Source: Apostichopus parvimensis
Lineage: Eukaryota > Echinodermata > Holothuroidea > Aspidochirotida > Stichopodidae
Assembly: GCA_000934455.1 (NCBI GenBank)
Contig: KN884931.1
Coordinates: 15,128-40,336 of the forward strand
Direction of reading: 5' to 3'
DNA: 25,209 bases
Shown: piece after piece, positions 1 through 10,500 of the stretch
How positions within the stretch are numbered: position 1 is the first letter of the stretch
Layout: each line of letters begins with the position of its first letter
The notes under the pieces: generated by a model
Seen by the model: the letters and a program-made list of their open reading frames with translations, nothing else
The model's database searches: none
What the model was told of the DNA's origin: nothing
Made by a program: the position numbers and the translations under genes

Positions 1-151
1 AACTGCGGTGGGCAGCTTTGCTTTTTTTTACGAGTGGCAGCTCGAGAGGTCTCTGGGGAATACTTTGACAGCGAATTTCTGGCGTTTGAAGCCGTATTTA
101 CGGAAATTTGTGCATGGATGGTGTTGTAGTAATGTAGATAAACCATTCTAA
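1..151 (+). other. Unresolved open segment at left edge, possible exon tail
   Basis: Two overlapping + frames are open from the window edge. The frame starting at base 2 runs 49 codons to a TAA at 149-151; the frame starting at base 1 runs to a TAG at 127-129. The first ~120 bases are somewhat richer in GC and CpG than the AT-rich DNA that follows, as an exon tail would be. Neither translation shows a domain I recognise, and two open frames over only 150 bases are expected fairly often by chance. It could be the last exon of an upstream gene, untranslated sequence, or nothing. Confidence 0.15.
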
Positions 152-267
152 GACAAGAAAATTTTTCATTTCATAACCTCTTTAACAAATCATATGGAGA
201 CTTGAGAATTTTGTGTTTCCATGGATGAACATTAATCTGTATGTACACAATATGTTTTTTAATGCCT

Positions 268-277
268 CCCCCCCCCC
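268..277. repeat. C10 homopolymer
   Basis: Ten consecutive C in an AT-rich context, the first of at least seven G or C runs of nine or more in the window. Its length may be imprecise in the assembly. Confidence 0.9.
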
Positions 278-702
278 TTTACCTGATGATGGATCACTGC
301 ATGTGTGGAGTCTCTGTAAAACCATGCTACTTTGGCTTCCTAAATATTTTCTCTCTTCCGTGATCACGTCTCAAGTGGTGATATCTTTCAATCTGTCTTC
401 AGAAGCCACTTTTAACCAATGTTGTAGTCCATAAAATGTTGTCAAGTGGATCATGAAACTTGTACTAATGTTAGTAGGTAATAGGAATGTTTCTGATCTT
501 TATTTCTTGTGCAATCTAGGGCTTAATAAAGATTAGCTTTTTTGTATGTATACCCTTTCAGCTCTGTCAGATAACTTTTAATTCCTTAAGCAACTTCTTT
601 GTGACGGCACAGTTAAAGCGGTTGAACTTGATTTTAATGTCATCCTCGGAACTTTCCTATAAGAGGTTGACAGACATATTAAAGTATTTACTTGATCTTT
701 GT

Positions 703-727
703 GGGGGGTGGGTGGGGGGGGAGGTGG
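703..727 (+). repeat. G-rich tract
   Basis: G runs of 6, 3, 8, 2 and 2 separated by single T or A bases on the + strand. The tract is low complexity and could fold as a G-quadruplex. No gene is adjacent, so no regulatory role is claimed. Confidence 0.8.
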
Positions 728-2277
728 AGATTAGGAGATGAACGAAGAAAGGGTTAAAGTTTATTAATTGTTTTCGTGAGTAAACATTTCTGTTGTTTAT
801 TCTATATTCTTCAATAGTTGAGCTTTGTTGGTTTAGCTGTACATAATTCTACTGTTTTATAATTGTTTTTAAAGTTGCTTAAAAATGTGGATTATTCTGT
901 TGTACATGTAAGTTTTAAGGTCAACACTTTAATTTAACATAGTTACTGTAAATGAAAGTTGCAATTAACTATTGCTCAGGAAAACCTCTAGAATACAAGT
1001 CCACATCCGTCTGCACACTTCCGAATACCTGAGAGTGAATATGATCGGACCTTGTTGAAATCTGGACTATAATGTTTCCTTCGTATTTGTGTCCAACACT
1101 GCACAAAACATCCCATTGTGAGAATGTCTTCAACAGTTATATAACCTCGGGTAAATATTTTACAAAAATTGATCCAAAACTTTGGAACTTAATATAATTG
1201 TAGGTCTATATAAAGAGGTGGACCCAATCATTTTGTGTCTCGTAATTTAGTTTTACGATGCAGAGTTTTATACGTAACCCTTGGAAATATTTTTGTTTTT
1301 GTAAGATTCATTCTGGGACAGAGAAGTCTCCTATTTCGAACACACATCAAGATCATCTGGCAACTGTAAGAATTACTTCAAAATCGGAATTTTAAAATAA
1401 AAATTAGTGGTCCCATGGGAAATTGAGATCTAAGGTAGATCAAACAATTGGGAGCCGCTAAAATCCTTTATTGTTTCAGTAACGTCAGAACGGTCACAGA
1501 TTTGCCCTTGGTATTAAAGACAGTTCACTCTTCATTTTAATAGTAGGCAAAAAAAAATTGATAGGTTGAAAACAAACACTATTTTATGTGTTCTGGAAAC
1601 CCCAAATTTTGTTTTCTCACAGATAAAAGTTTACACAATGAGATGCCATTTGTGACCAGCTGTGTAACTTGAGATGCGTGCTAAGAAATCCTTTGGGTTT
1701 AAAGTACTCGGTTACATTTGATAACAATTTTATTCCCCCTACTCCTGCCAGGTTCATTCAAGTAGAAAATAGTACAATACTCTGTTAGTATGATCAAGAG
1801 AATTTGACTGACAGTGATGACTTCAGCTACACTTCATGTAAAGCAGACTAAGCTAGGCTAGGGACTTCTGGTATGGAAGTATGTGTTAGGTCTTGAACTA
1901 AGTGTTGAGACTACTAACTTCCTCAAGGTTTTATGTACGATGCAAATCAAATCACTCTGCAGATACTGCTTGAAAATAGCTGTAGGCCGTTCCAATTGAA
2001 GTAAGTTAGAAAATCCATATACATATATAGTAAGTCGCTTTGACTTCACAACCATGCCGACACTCTTCTCTATAAAATAGTTTCAATTCCTGCTACTCCT
2101 TGTCGCTTTTGGTGATCATGCACTGAAGAAGAGCTAGTTTTGCTCTAAAGCTCTGCAAAAACCTAACATTGGCTGTTTTACTCCCAATCACTTACCTAAT
2201 TTAATTATTGTATCTCACTCGAGATCCAGCCTTTCTCTAAATGCAGCATAGTCGTTTAACAGTTTTTCCGTTATTCC

Positions 2278-2299
2278 TATATATATATACATATATATA
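2278..2299. repeat. Short TA microsatellite
   Basis: TA dinucleotide repeat interrupted by one C at 2290, nearly self-complementary across the interruption. Shorter TA runs occur near 5091, 10978, 15189 and 18293. Confidence 0.8.
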
Positions 2300-2670
2300 G
2301 CATACAGTAGAAACGGTGCACAATCGTGTTTGACAGTAATATGAATGTCCTCAGTGGGGAACACACTCAAGATTTTTACCAATTGTTGTAAGCTAGGTAT
2401 ATTGGAGTGCATATAGATTCATGAGAGACAGGTTAGTAAAATCATTCCTAAATATCTAATATCCAATACCAGTACATTTTCTCTGCTAACCTTTCAGCCC
2501 TGATTTCATCGGTGACCAGCGACTTAATGTCAGATCCTTGTAATTTAAATATTGTACACACTAAACATATCTCTGTACGTTCTGTTAAATCCCCTTCCCT
2601 CCTATACTTTTGTTCAAACTTTTACTTTCGTTACTCCACAAACCAATAAAATATGAATGACTTGTGGTCA

Positions 2671-2694
2671 GGTGGTGGAGGGGGGTGGGGGTGG
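2671..2694 (+). repeat. G-rich tract
   Basis: GGT/GGA units lead into runs of six and five G. Low-complexity sequence with no gene next to it. Confidence 0.75.
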
Positions 2695-4462
2695 TAAGAT
2701 GTTGACCAAGTTAAGTTTATGCATAATGTATGGCCCACTAACCTAAATATGATCCCAGTCTCTCAGAATAGGTTGATGGTTATTTATGTTGATGATTGAG
2801 CCGATGGATGTTAAATTGTTTTATGCTGGCCATCATGTCACTGTGTTGCGTGATTGATGTGCTTGTGTGAAGTTTGTCCAGGTAAAATCGTGAGGAAATC
2901 CGAAAAACCTTCCACCACAAGCACGCCTGTGATAAAGCAGTCAGTTTACATGCAAAAATTTGGTTTTCTAGGTTTACTGGTTTCCTAACATTCCACACAA
3001 TTTATTTCTTCTTTTTTGGAGTTACACTGGAAGTAATAAAGAAAAGATGGAGAGAATTGGTGTAGAGCTCATGTCAAAAATATGAACTATTGTGCGCAGT
3101 TTAAGATTATAATTATTGAGTCATCAGTTACATGAAGTTTGGAGAGGGGTAGTAGGTAAGGGATCATTAAGGGATGTGCTAAGGGGTGAGAGATGTTGGT
3201 AATCTGTTACAGATTTAGAGCACTTGTTACATTCAAACTTTATCCAAGCCTGTCAAACTTCAAAATTAATTTTGTGTTTTGTGACTATGGCATTGTCTAC
3301 AAAATTTTAGTGAGTCTTCTAGGAAAAGAAGTTTTGTGGACATCTGTTACCTTTTTTCATTTTTAGCAAAACATTAAAATTTATTATGTCACAGTAGCTG
3401 TGAACTTAGCCCTATAGGTTTAAGTGATAGTAAAGAAATTGTCACTTTTTAATAAATTAAACTGCTATGAAAAAAGAATTGTTAAAGCTATAGACATAGA
3501 CAAGATGGGAGACAAATATTTTAGACATTCTAAGAAGTTTAATTCTGAATCAGTGTCTTCTTTTGTATTTTTCTCTTTTTGTACGGTGTAATAGATCCAC
3601 CCCATATAGATATATCTTTGATCACATGACCTCCAGTTTGCAGAATTCAGTACAACAGAATCATATAAGCTTAGTAGCAGTACCGTTAATAAACTTATCG
3701 CTTTACTATTTCAGACAAAAGTATGACTTTCTAAATATAATAAAACATGGTTATGCTTTAACATCGTTTGCTAATAAATCTAACCGTAAGACTCGTAATT
3801 TATTTCTTCTGAATGGGTATGACTGGATCCCTCCTGCGGATTCTGTCTTCTCATAAATTTCCAAGAAACTTGACATATCTCTCAAACTGGTGTTTTGTTT
3901 GTTTCTCTGCACATTGCAGATGATCAGTTAGAAACTCTCTTATTTATTTTGCCTGATTCTTCTTCCATTGTTTCAAGAATGATTGAGGTTAATAAATGAT
4001 TAATTCAAGCCTCCCTTACAGTCTGTCTGCACACCATTACTGCACTCTAGATACCATGTTAAAAGCCAATGTGGAAACTCTCTTCTAAACCAGCTTTGGA
4101 AGGTTTTTCGTAATTTTGATAAATGTTTGGATACTCTTTTGATCCCAACAGGTTAAGGTCATAATCTTGACTGAGTCAAAGTTTTCATGTTCAGTAATGA
4201 TTTTAAAAGTCAGGAGGCTCGGAAAAATTGTTTGATCTGCTCTTTAAATTTATACCATAAAATGTCTTTAATTAGGAAAATGAGTTTGGGCAACAAAATG
4301 TTTAAGGATAGAATAAAATACTCAATAATTCACACAGTTTATTGAATTTGCGAGGGGAAGGATGTCACCAACCGCCTCTATGAAGATTGGAGGCGAGTGA
4401 GACTATAAATCGACAGAGGATGTTGTCGACAGAACAAAAGTGAGTGCTCTAGAGAAAGAAAC

Positions 4463-4489
4463 AAACATACAGCATTTAACTGTATGTTT
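4463..4489. repeat. Perfect 10-bp inverted repeat, 7-nt loop
   Basis: AAACATACAG (4463-4472) and CTGTATGTTT (4480-4489) are exact reverse complements separated by seven bases. Flanking bases do not extend the pairing. It is too short for a miRNA precursor and is not followed by a clear terminator context. Confidence 0.85.
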
Positions 4490-5317
4490 CCTTTATTAAG
4501 ATATAAACACATCAATCCTTCAGATGAAATACAAATCACATTTAATACATGTTGTAGCTTTGCATTAGGAAAAGTTTTCAACTCTGCTAGGGTGATATGT
4601 GAGTAGAAAACAGAATATCCTATCCATTCCCTAACACTTCTTCAGATATATCTACTCATGTAGTTAATATTACACTTCACTCCTTGCAGTTCTCCCCGTG
4701 GTGTAAATTTCTGCGTCGATATCCCAACAGCCAGACAGACGATACCTTCCACGACATTGACTTCCTTTCATGTAGGTCAATTTAATATCTTGATGGGTAT
4801 ACGCTCGAATGAGAAAGAACATTAACATGCCCCCCAAAAATGGCTAATACAAACAAATCCATGTTATCAAGGTGTGCAAGTGTCATTGTGTCATGCCATT
4901 GTAATGTTCAAGAAGCCAGTCCAGAGGTGAATAACCTAGTAAATTCATATTTCCCATCGACTGTCAGGATTGGTTGATGTGTGGCTCTAACAGCACGTTC
5001 GGCCTTCCGCTGGATTCATGACCAATCTACTCTTGTGGCTTCTCGAGGAAAGCTAGATTCGAATTTCAATAAACATGTGGCTGCATCACAGTATATATAT
5101 ATTTCAAAAAGGCTTCTCCTGTAGGAAATATGTAGAGTTCCACCATGAAGGATGCATTATGAACTTCTGAAGTGACCTTCACTCACAGTCCATACAGCTG
5201 TGTTTGGCAATTGTTTATAGGAATTAGTACCCCATACCAACTCAAAAACAATTGGTTTTCAGATTTATTATTTGCAAGAAGAATTATTTCTGGGACTTGC
5301 ATATCTTTGAGGTTGGT

Positions 5318-5352
5318 GGGGAGGAGGGTTGGGAGAAGGGGTGGGGGGAGGG
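5318..5352 (+). repeat. Putative G-quadruplex tract
   Basis: Six runs of at least three G (5318-5321, 5326-5328, 5331-5333, 5338-5341, 5343-5348, 5350-5352) with loops of 4, 2, 4, 1 and 1 bases. This meets the usual four-run, loop 1-7 definition of an intramolecular G-quadruplex. No promoter or exon is recognised next to it. Confidence 0.7.
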
Positions 5353-5478
5353 AAGACACGGGATTAATGATAAACTACTTAGAAGCCCAGCAGAGCTACA
5401 TTCAGTTGATGTTTATTTGTGATCATTAACCATTTCACATCCTGTTTCATTGGTAACTTCTAGTGCCAGTTGTGTGAA

Positions 5479-5543
5479 GGAGGGGAAGGTCAAGGGTTGG
5501 TTGGTTGGGGAGGTGGATGGGGGTTGGGAGGAATGGATGGTGG
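5479..5543 (+). repeat. G-rich tract with GGTT repeats
   Basis: Purine/T-rich sequence with three GGTT units followed by several runs of three to five G. It lies about 130 bp after the stronger G-rich tract at 5318. Low complexity, no gene attached. Confidence 0.65.
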
Positions 5544-6404
5544 GAAGCCTAACAATGGCTGAGATTGTTTCAAGTGATATTCTGTGTCACTTTCATCTCT
5601 CAGTATGGTACATATTCATCAATGTAATAATGTTAAAATTATTAAATGCAATGTGAACATCATAGTTGTAGTTTTTAATGACAATAAAACACAAATCGAA
5701 AGCAAACAAAGTTTTTCCATCTGGTTGAGCCTATCTGTTTTGATGCCGTCGAAGTATAATGTGGAGCTACAGTACACAAGAGATCCTGTAGTATTTAACA
5801 CAGTGCTGTAAACTTGATGCACAAACATGATCGTCAGCTGTTTCTATTAAGAGGTCATGTGATAGGTGTCTCTTATCTGATTGGTCCATTTCATTGCGAT
5901 GTTGTTATGTAAATGAATAGCAATCTGTTCTTACTGACACTCATAAAATGTTTTGACCACATTGGAATGAGAGATTAACACCTGGTGATGGTTGGGTTAT
6001 CAATAGGTCATCTGGAAATCATAAGGGAATTTAGATAATATGAGCAATTTTATGTCTTTCACATTAAAAAGCATCTCCTGGTTACCTCTCTGGAGGTACA
6101 TCTAGATGTTAATCCGTTTACCATTCACTTAAATTTACAGGGGGACGCACAGGTCCATTCAAGCTCAAATTTATCGTAGTTACTCAGTTGTGTCAGAAAG
6201 CTTTTATTAACCGCTCCCTTGCTGTTTTAGTGATGGGTTATAATTCTTTCACACCCTTTTCGATGGCTGTCTGCAGTTTCTCCACTTAACGGGAAAGGTT
6301 TTTTAATAGCTCAAACCATCATGAATGATGTAACAATTCTGCTTACTGTGCAAGTTTACAAGGTTTGTATTTGCACTCACATGTATTGATGGATGCATGT
6401 AACT

Positions 6405-6428
6405 CCCCCCCCCCCTCCCCCCCCCTCC
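6405..6428. repeat. C11-T-C9-T-CC tract
   Basis: Runs of eleven and nine C separated by a single T. The complement is a long G tract. Such runs are prone to length error. Confidence 0.9.
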
Positions 6429-6735
6429 AAAACAAAATATCATTTATTGAGAGGGCGCAATGCAAGAATGTTACCAGATCTTGAACCTACTATAGGGTAG
6501 ATCGGAGTGTGACTGTATGTAGGAGACAGGTATCATAATTCAGAAATAATTAACCAAACCAGTAAGTTTTGGGCTGTTCACTTATAATATGTGACATTTT
6601 CAGTAATAAGCATAACTTCATTTTGCTTCTCTCCTACCAGTCTCCAGTGTTAATAAATGTACATGATTTATAGTCAACCTACAGAGCATTAGTGAACATA
6701 ACTCTTGACAACTGACAGTGGGAGACACTGACACT

Positions 6736-6752
6736 GGGGAAGGGGGGTGGGG
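6736..6752 (+). repeat. Short G-rich tract
   Basis: G runs of four, six and four separated by AA and T. Low-complexity DNA without an adjacent gene. Confidence 0.7.
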
Positions 6753-7349
6753 CAGATTGGAATGCAAATAGGAAAGTTTTACTCTTTTGTCATTATTTGA
6801 AATGAAACTTTGACTACAGTTAACCTATGCGTTGTTAAGATATTGAGGTATCAAATAGCACTGAAATATTTATCAAAATCAATTTGATGTGAAAAGTTTG
6901 GAATTGTAAATGTTTTCTTTCTTGCTTCTAATTTTGGACATCCGTCAAGCCAGATTAGACATTCAACAAGCCTATATTCATCTGATATTGAAATATTATT
7001 ACATGGAAAATCATAGTGCAGTAAAATGGCAATTCAGTCCTATGTGCCTTTACGCAGACGAGATAACTCTGCCACTATTTGAAGGCTTTTAATGACATTT
7101 TCCGAGCATTAACCAGCTAGAAGAATTTCTGTCTGCAGAATGGTGTCAAAGGCAAAATGCATAAAATGTTTTCCATGCATGTTTGATGGCAAAACAAGTA
7201 CACCAATACATAAATTGAAATAATGGACAAATTAAACGTTTTCATGATGCGGTGTACGTGCAGAGGAGAACGAAATCCCAAGAGAGACTGCAACTGTCAT
7301 GGACGAATGTGAAGGAACAGATGTTCATGTCACAGCATGGTCCAACATT

Positions 7350-7365
7350 CCCCCCCCCCCCCCCC
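7350..7365. repeat. C16 homopolymer
   Basis: Sixteen consecutive C, the longest G/C homopolymer in the window. Confidence 0.9.
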
Positions 7366-7849
7366 GTCAGACATTCTGTGAGCACTCTCATCAGGTTGAA
7401 ATTTAGATTCAAAACTGACCCAAATTTCTTGAAATTAGTATCAAACTTTGTCAGATGTTTATAAGTTTGTCATTTAGCTGGGCTGGCTCTGCCATGTAAT
7501 ATATTTCTCTCAAGTTTTCATTAGTATTCAATTCCTAGTTCCCTAGTTCGTATCCTAGTGTTTTCATGGATGAGAGCATTTCTTGTAAATTTATCTCATG
7601 ATTCACAACATGACATGCAAAAATGCAAAATTGGATTCCTAGTGAGTGCTTTGCTAATTGATAGTTCTTTATGTAAAAGTTAACAAATAAAATCTTCATG
7701 GTTTGATTTGTTAAATAAGGGCTTTTGTTTGCAGACCTATTTTTTCACCATTCTGGTAGAATTAATTGAAGAATTTCCACACTTCTTCCTACCCTATCCT
7801 GTTTCATGCTCAGTGATGAAACCACGATAACTTTATTTTAATTCCCTCG

Positions 7850-7896
7850 CTTACCTGTCTCCTCATATCGTTAACACTCTCGCTGTACAGTGTCGA
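7850..7896 (+). repeat. Diverged short repeat, copy 1
   Basis: The first 28 bases (7850-7877) match 8162-8189 at 24 of 28 positions, and similarity continues weakly to about 7896. A small stem, ACAC (7874-7877) with GTGT (7890-7893), sits in the second half. The family is not recognised; it may be a fragment of an old mobile element. Confidence 0.5.
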
Positions 7897-7930
7897 CCTA
7901 ACTGGTAACCATTTCTAGGTACAGGCCAGA

Positions 7931-7950
7931 GTTGTGAGAGGACAGGTACT
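7931..7950 (-). repeat. Diverged short repeat, inverted copy
   Basis: Read on the - strand, this 20-base segment matches 8162-8181 at 16 of 20 positions, including uninterrupted blocks TACCTGTC and CACAAC. It lies between the two direct copies. Chance similarity cannot be excluded at this length. Confidence 0.35.
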
Positions 7951-8161
7951 TGCTTGTCCCTCATAAATATTCAAACCTGGTAAGGTGTGGAATTTTGTGG
8001 TTGTAGAAGGTTTGGCCAATCAGTCCAACCGTTTAGAACTATGTTGTTAGGTATGGTTTAAAGCCCTAGTTGAATATATTTGTGGTCTTAGAAGTTTTGT
8101 AAAACATTATTCAAACCTGACAAATTTCCTCCCAAAACTGCACAATTTATTTCGCTCCTAG

Positions 8162-8207
8162 CTTACCTGTCTCCTCACAACCTTAGCACCACGTTCTAGC
8201 GTGCCGA
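8162..8207 (+). repeat. Diverged short repeat, copy 2
   Basis: Second direct copy of the segment at 7850, offset by 312 bases. Its small stem is GCAC (8186-8189) with GTGC (8201-8204), so one base pair has changed on both sides relative to copy 1. The 8243-8266 hairpin follows 35 bases later. Confidence 0.5.
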
Positions 8208-8242
8208 TAATGTCCTTGTAATCCTTTAACACTGTGCGCCCT

Positions 8243-8266
8243 CAATGACCGGCTCCCCGGTCATTG
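8243..8266. repeat. Perfect GC-rich hairpin, 10-bp stem, 4-nt loop
   Basis: CAATGACCGG (8243-8252) and CCGGTCATTG (8257-8266) are exact reverse complements around the loop CTCC. GCCCT occurs immediately before (8238-8242) and at the right edge (8266-8270). The local GC content is far above the surrounding AT-rich DNA. Possible origins are an end or core of a decayed mobile element or a structured RNA segment; no family is recognised. Confidence 0.85.
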
Positions 8267-8933
8267 CCCTGCCTTCTCATTCTACCATTTTAAGTGCCTA
8301 CAAGGTTTTTTTTTTATCGGAATATTTCTTTCGGATTTCGTCGTTACAGTAGGCAAGATGTCTGAACATGATACCACCCCTTGCCTCCGTTTTATTGTTT
8401 TGTTATTAATTTACAGATCTGCAATTTTTTTCTATTTCCTTACTTGTTTTGTTGTCTTTGGTTTAATCATTTTTTAAACTATTCCAGTGTCAAGTCAAAA
8501 GCCTATAAAATCTTCAGAATTGTGACAATTTTTTACACCTGCTGGGTGTCTCCACATTGGTATATTTTCAACCCTTTGAAACTTGGCCCTCTGGGTCTTA
8601 CCCTCATTATCTTGATAACCTTGTTCACGGGAGGAAAGAAAGATCCATTTTAAAATGTAGGTCCTTCCTCTGACCTATTTTTCCAATCTCTTTCCTTCGC
8701 ACTTTCCTTTTCCTTAACATTTTTTTTATCGACATTAATTTTAATAATATTGAAGCACTGCTACAGTAGTACTGTCATGTGTGTTATTGTCAGTGGAAAA
8801 GTGTGAAATTTGGGCAAGTTTTAGTTTTTCAATACACCTAGGAACATCTGTCCTAGTCCTGGAGTTTAAATTGTTCCTTGGATATAATAAATAGCTGTCA
8901 AATTTGATATGTACATTTTTTTTTGTTAATTAA

Positions 8934-8959
8934 TTCCCCTTCAGTTTTTTGAAGGGGAA
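8934..8959. repeat. Perfect 9-bp inverted repeat, 8-nt loop
   Basis: TTCCCCTTC (8934-8942) pairs exactly with GAAGGGGAA (8951-8959) across a T-rich loop. It is a polypyrimidine/polypurine mirror as well as a hairpin. Confidence 0.8.
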
Positions 8960-9275
8960 GGGAGGTTTTCCAACCAGACAATCTCTATTCTAGTCAGACT
9001 CATCAGTGTGGGCCAAAAAACCTTTTGACCTTTGACTTGTGTGCTGGTTTTAATAGCTCAACAGCACAGCAGCTGCACCCAAGCTTTACTTCACATGGGT
9101 TGCACAATTATGTTTTTTGCTGCAGGCAACATGATCTTTCTTGTTTTGTGAAGAATAACTTTTGTAAGTTTCATATTTTGTGATCATTTTTGTTGACTAG
9201 GAGAGCGTGGCAAATGATTTAAAGGGAACACAAACAAGAGCAGTGATCACTGAAGTTCCCTCTGGGTGTATGAAA

Positions 9276-9285
9276 GGGGGGGGGG
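9276..9285 (+). repeat. G10 homopolymer
   Basis: Ten consecutive G followed by TGG, in AT-rich DNA. Confidence 0.9.
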
Positions 9286-10256
9286 TGGTAAGAGGAGTGT
9301 GAATGGGATAGCCCTTATTTAAAATTTTGTGTGGTACTTTAAAGTTGTGTAAAGGTCTCAGTTTTCTAAACAAACACTGGTGCAATATTTTAGAAATAAT
9401 CTGATCTGGTAACCTGTTGTAGCTTTTTTAAGAGACATTGAACCTTGTTTTGGCTCATAATTAGAGAGCTAGTTTTAAAAAAAAGTTTAGTGCAAAATAG
9501 CAAATTTTTGTGTCCCACAAATTTAATGTCATAGTTTGCTATTACATCGTTACAAAACTTTCAAGTCTTTTGCCAAAATTTCATCATTCTTGTTGAGAAT
9601 AAAGTAAAATTAATCTGATTTTACCAAACTTTTTGCACTTGCCCCTCTCCCATCAACGGTTTTCATGTTCCCATATCCTTTACCTGGTCACACTCTGCCC
9701 CTTGTAAATATCTCAAAACAGGAAGTTGTTTTCTTCTTAAATTCTTCCTATTATAGTCAAGGATGATACTGCAAAGTTTGGACAAACTCGATCGACTTCT
9801 GCATCACAACCAAACAGTTTATAATTTAAATATAGAGGCCGTCCCTCATTGCATCAGTGAAAAGCAATGACAAACAAGAAACAGTTTTGATGTACATGTA
9901 TTGTCCATGGTACTGTATGACATCACAACTTACTACACAATACTGATTTGCATAAGATGAATACATTTCAAAAGTTTATATCTCGGCAATGGAACAAGCT
10001 ATCAAGAAAACAGTTGGACTATTATATGTTTCTTTATACTTGCTCTGCGATATAAATGTTTGGAATTTTTAGACTTGGCTATCCCTTTAAGTTCATTTGG
10101 GACCTTATGTTGCACCGTGAGAATGTACCTCAGTGACACCCACAGTTATGATCTATTGTTACAGGTTTTATATCAGTTAATGTTTACCCCCTCCCCCCTC
10201 AAGCTCTACCAAGTTTGGCAACAAATCCTTCTACATGTATCTTAATTTTTTGTTAG

Positions 10257-10282
10257 TTTTTTTTTTGGGGGGGGGGTGGGGG
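10257..10282 (+). repeat. T10-G10 junction tract
   Basis: Ten T (10257-10266) run directly into ten G (10267-10276), then T and five G. Low-complexity sequence with a sharp base-composition switch. Confidence 0.9.
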
Positions 10283-10482
10283 TTAAAGATATCCATCTCT
10301 TTGAATTGTTCCGTTGTTAAGGCCCCAGGCCCAACCACCCGCTTAGTTATCTAATGGTATTCTTGCAAAGTCCCTGGCAGCAATGTTAGAATATAGTAAT
10401 TAGACTTGAGGCTCAAAACATTTTGGTATTTTAATGAGAATTTATTTTATTGCAACCAAAATAAACTGTAGGCTAACTGTAA

Positions 10483-10500
10483 TTTTTTTTTTTTTTTTTT
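10483..10500. repeat. T18 homopolymer
   Basis: Eighteen consecutive T. It could be the reverse-complement poly-A tail of a retrocopy, but no retrotransposon body is recognised beside it. Confidence 0.85.

Larger units (their letters stand above)
152..4462. other. Non-coding stretch, intronic or intergenic
   Basis: AT-rich DNA with stop codons in all frames and only short chance open frames, none over 100 codons and none with a recognisable domain. It contains a C10 run (268-277), G-rich tracts (703-727 and 2671-2694) and a short TA repeat (2278-2299). I saw no splice-bounded exon, RNA gene or intact mobile element. Confidence 0.6.
4490..7849. other. Non-coding stretch with G/C-rich low-complexity tracts
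   Basis: No open frame here has a recognisable domain; the longest are under 90 codons and biased in composition, several running through the G-rich tracts. Notable content is the G-rich tracts at 5318-5352, 5479-5543 and 6736-6752, and the C runs at 6405-6428 and 7350-7365. No splice-bounded exon or RNA gene is visible. Confidence 0.6.

Noticed and set aside
525..530. AATAAA as a polyadenylation signal for a gene ending at the left edge
   Set aside because: The hexamer recurs many times in this AT-rich DNA and no coding sequence upstream is established.
5050..5065. GATTCGAATTT resembling a B box
   Set aside because: Only about six of nine informative bases match and there is no tRNA-like sequence upstream.
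5674..5690. Asn-Asp-Asn codons resembling a cadherin linker
   Set aside because: No other cadherin motif, calcium-site residue or splice site is nearby, and the stretch is AT-rich non-coding DNA.
6468..6490. B-box-like sequence on the - strand, a possible third SINE
   Set aside because: Reverse complement GGTTCAAGATC fits moderately, but no A box at the right spacing and no SINE body motif is present.
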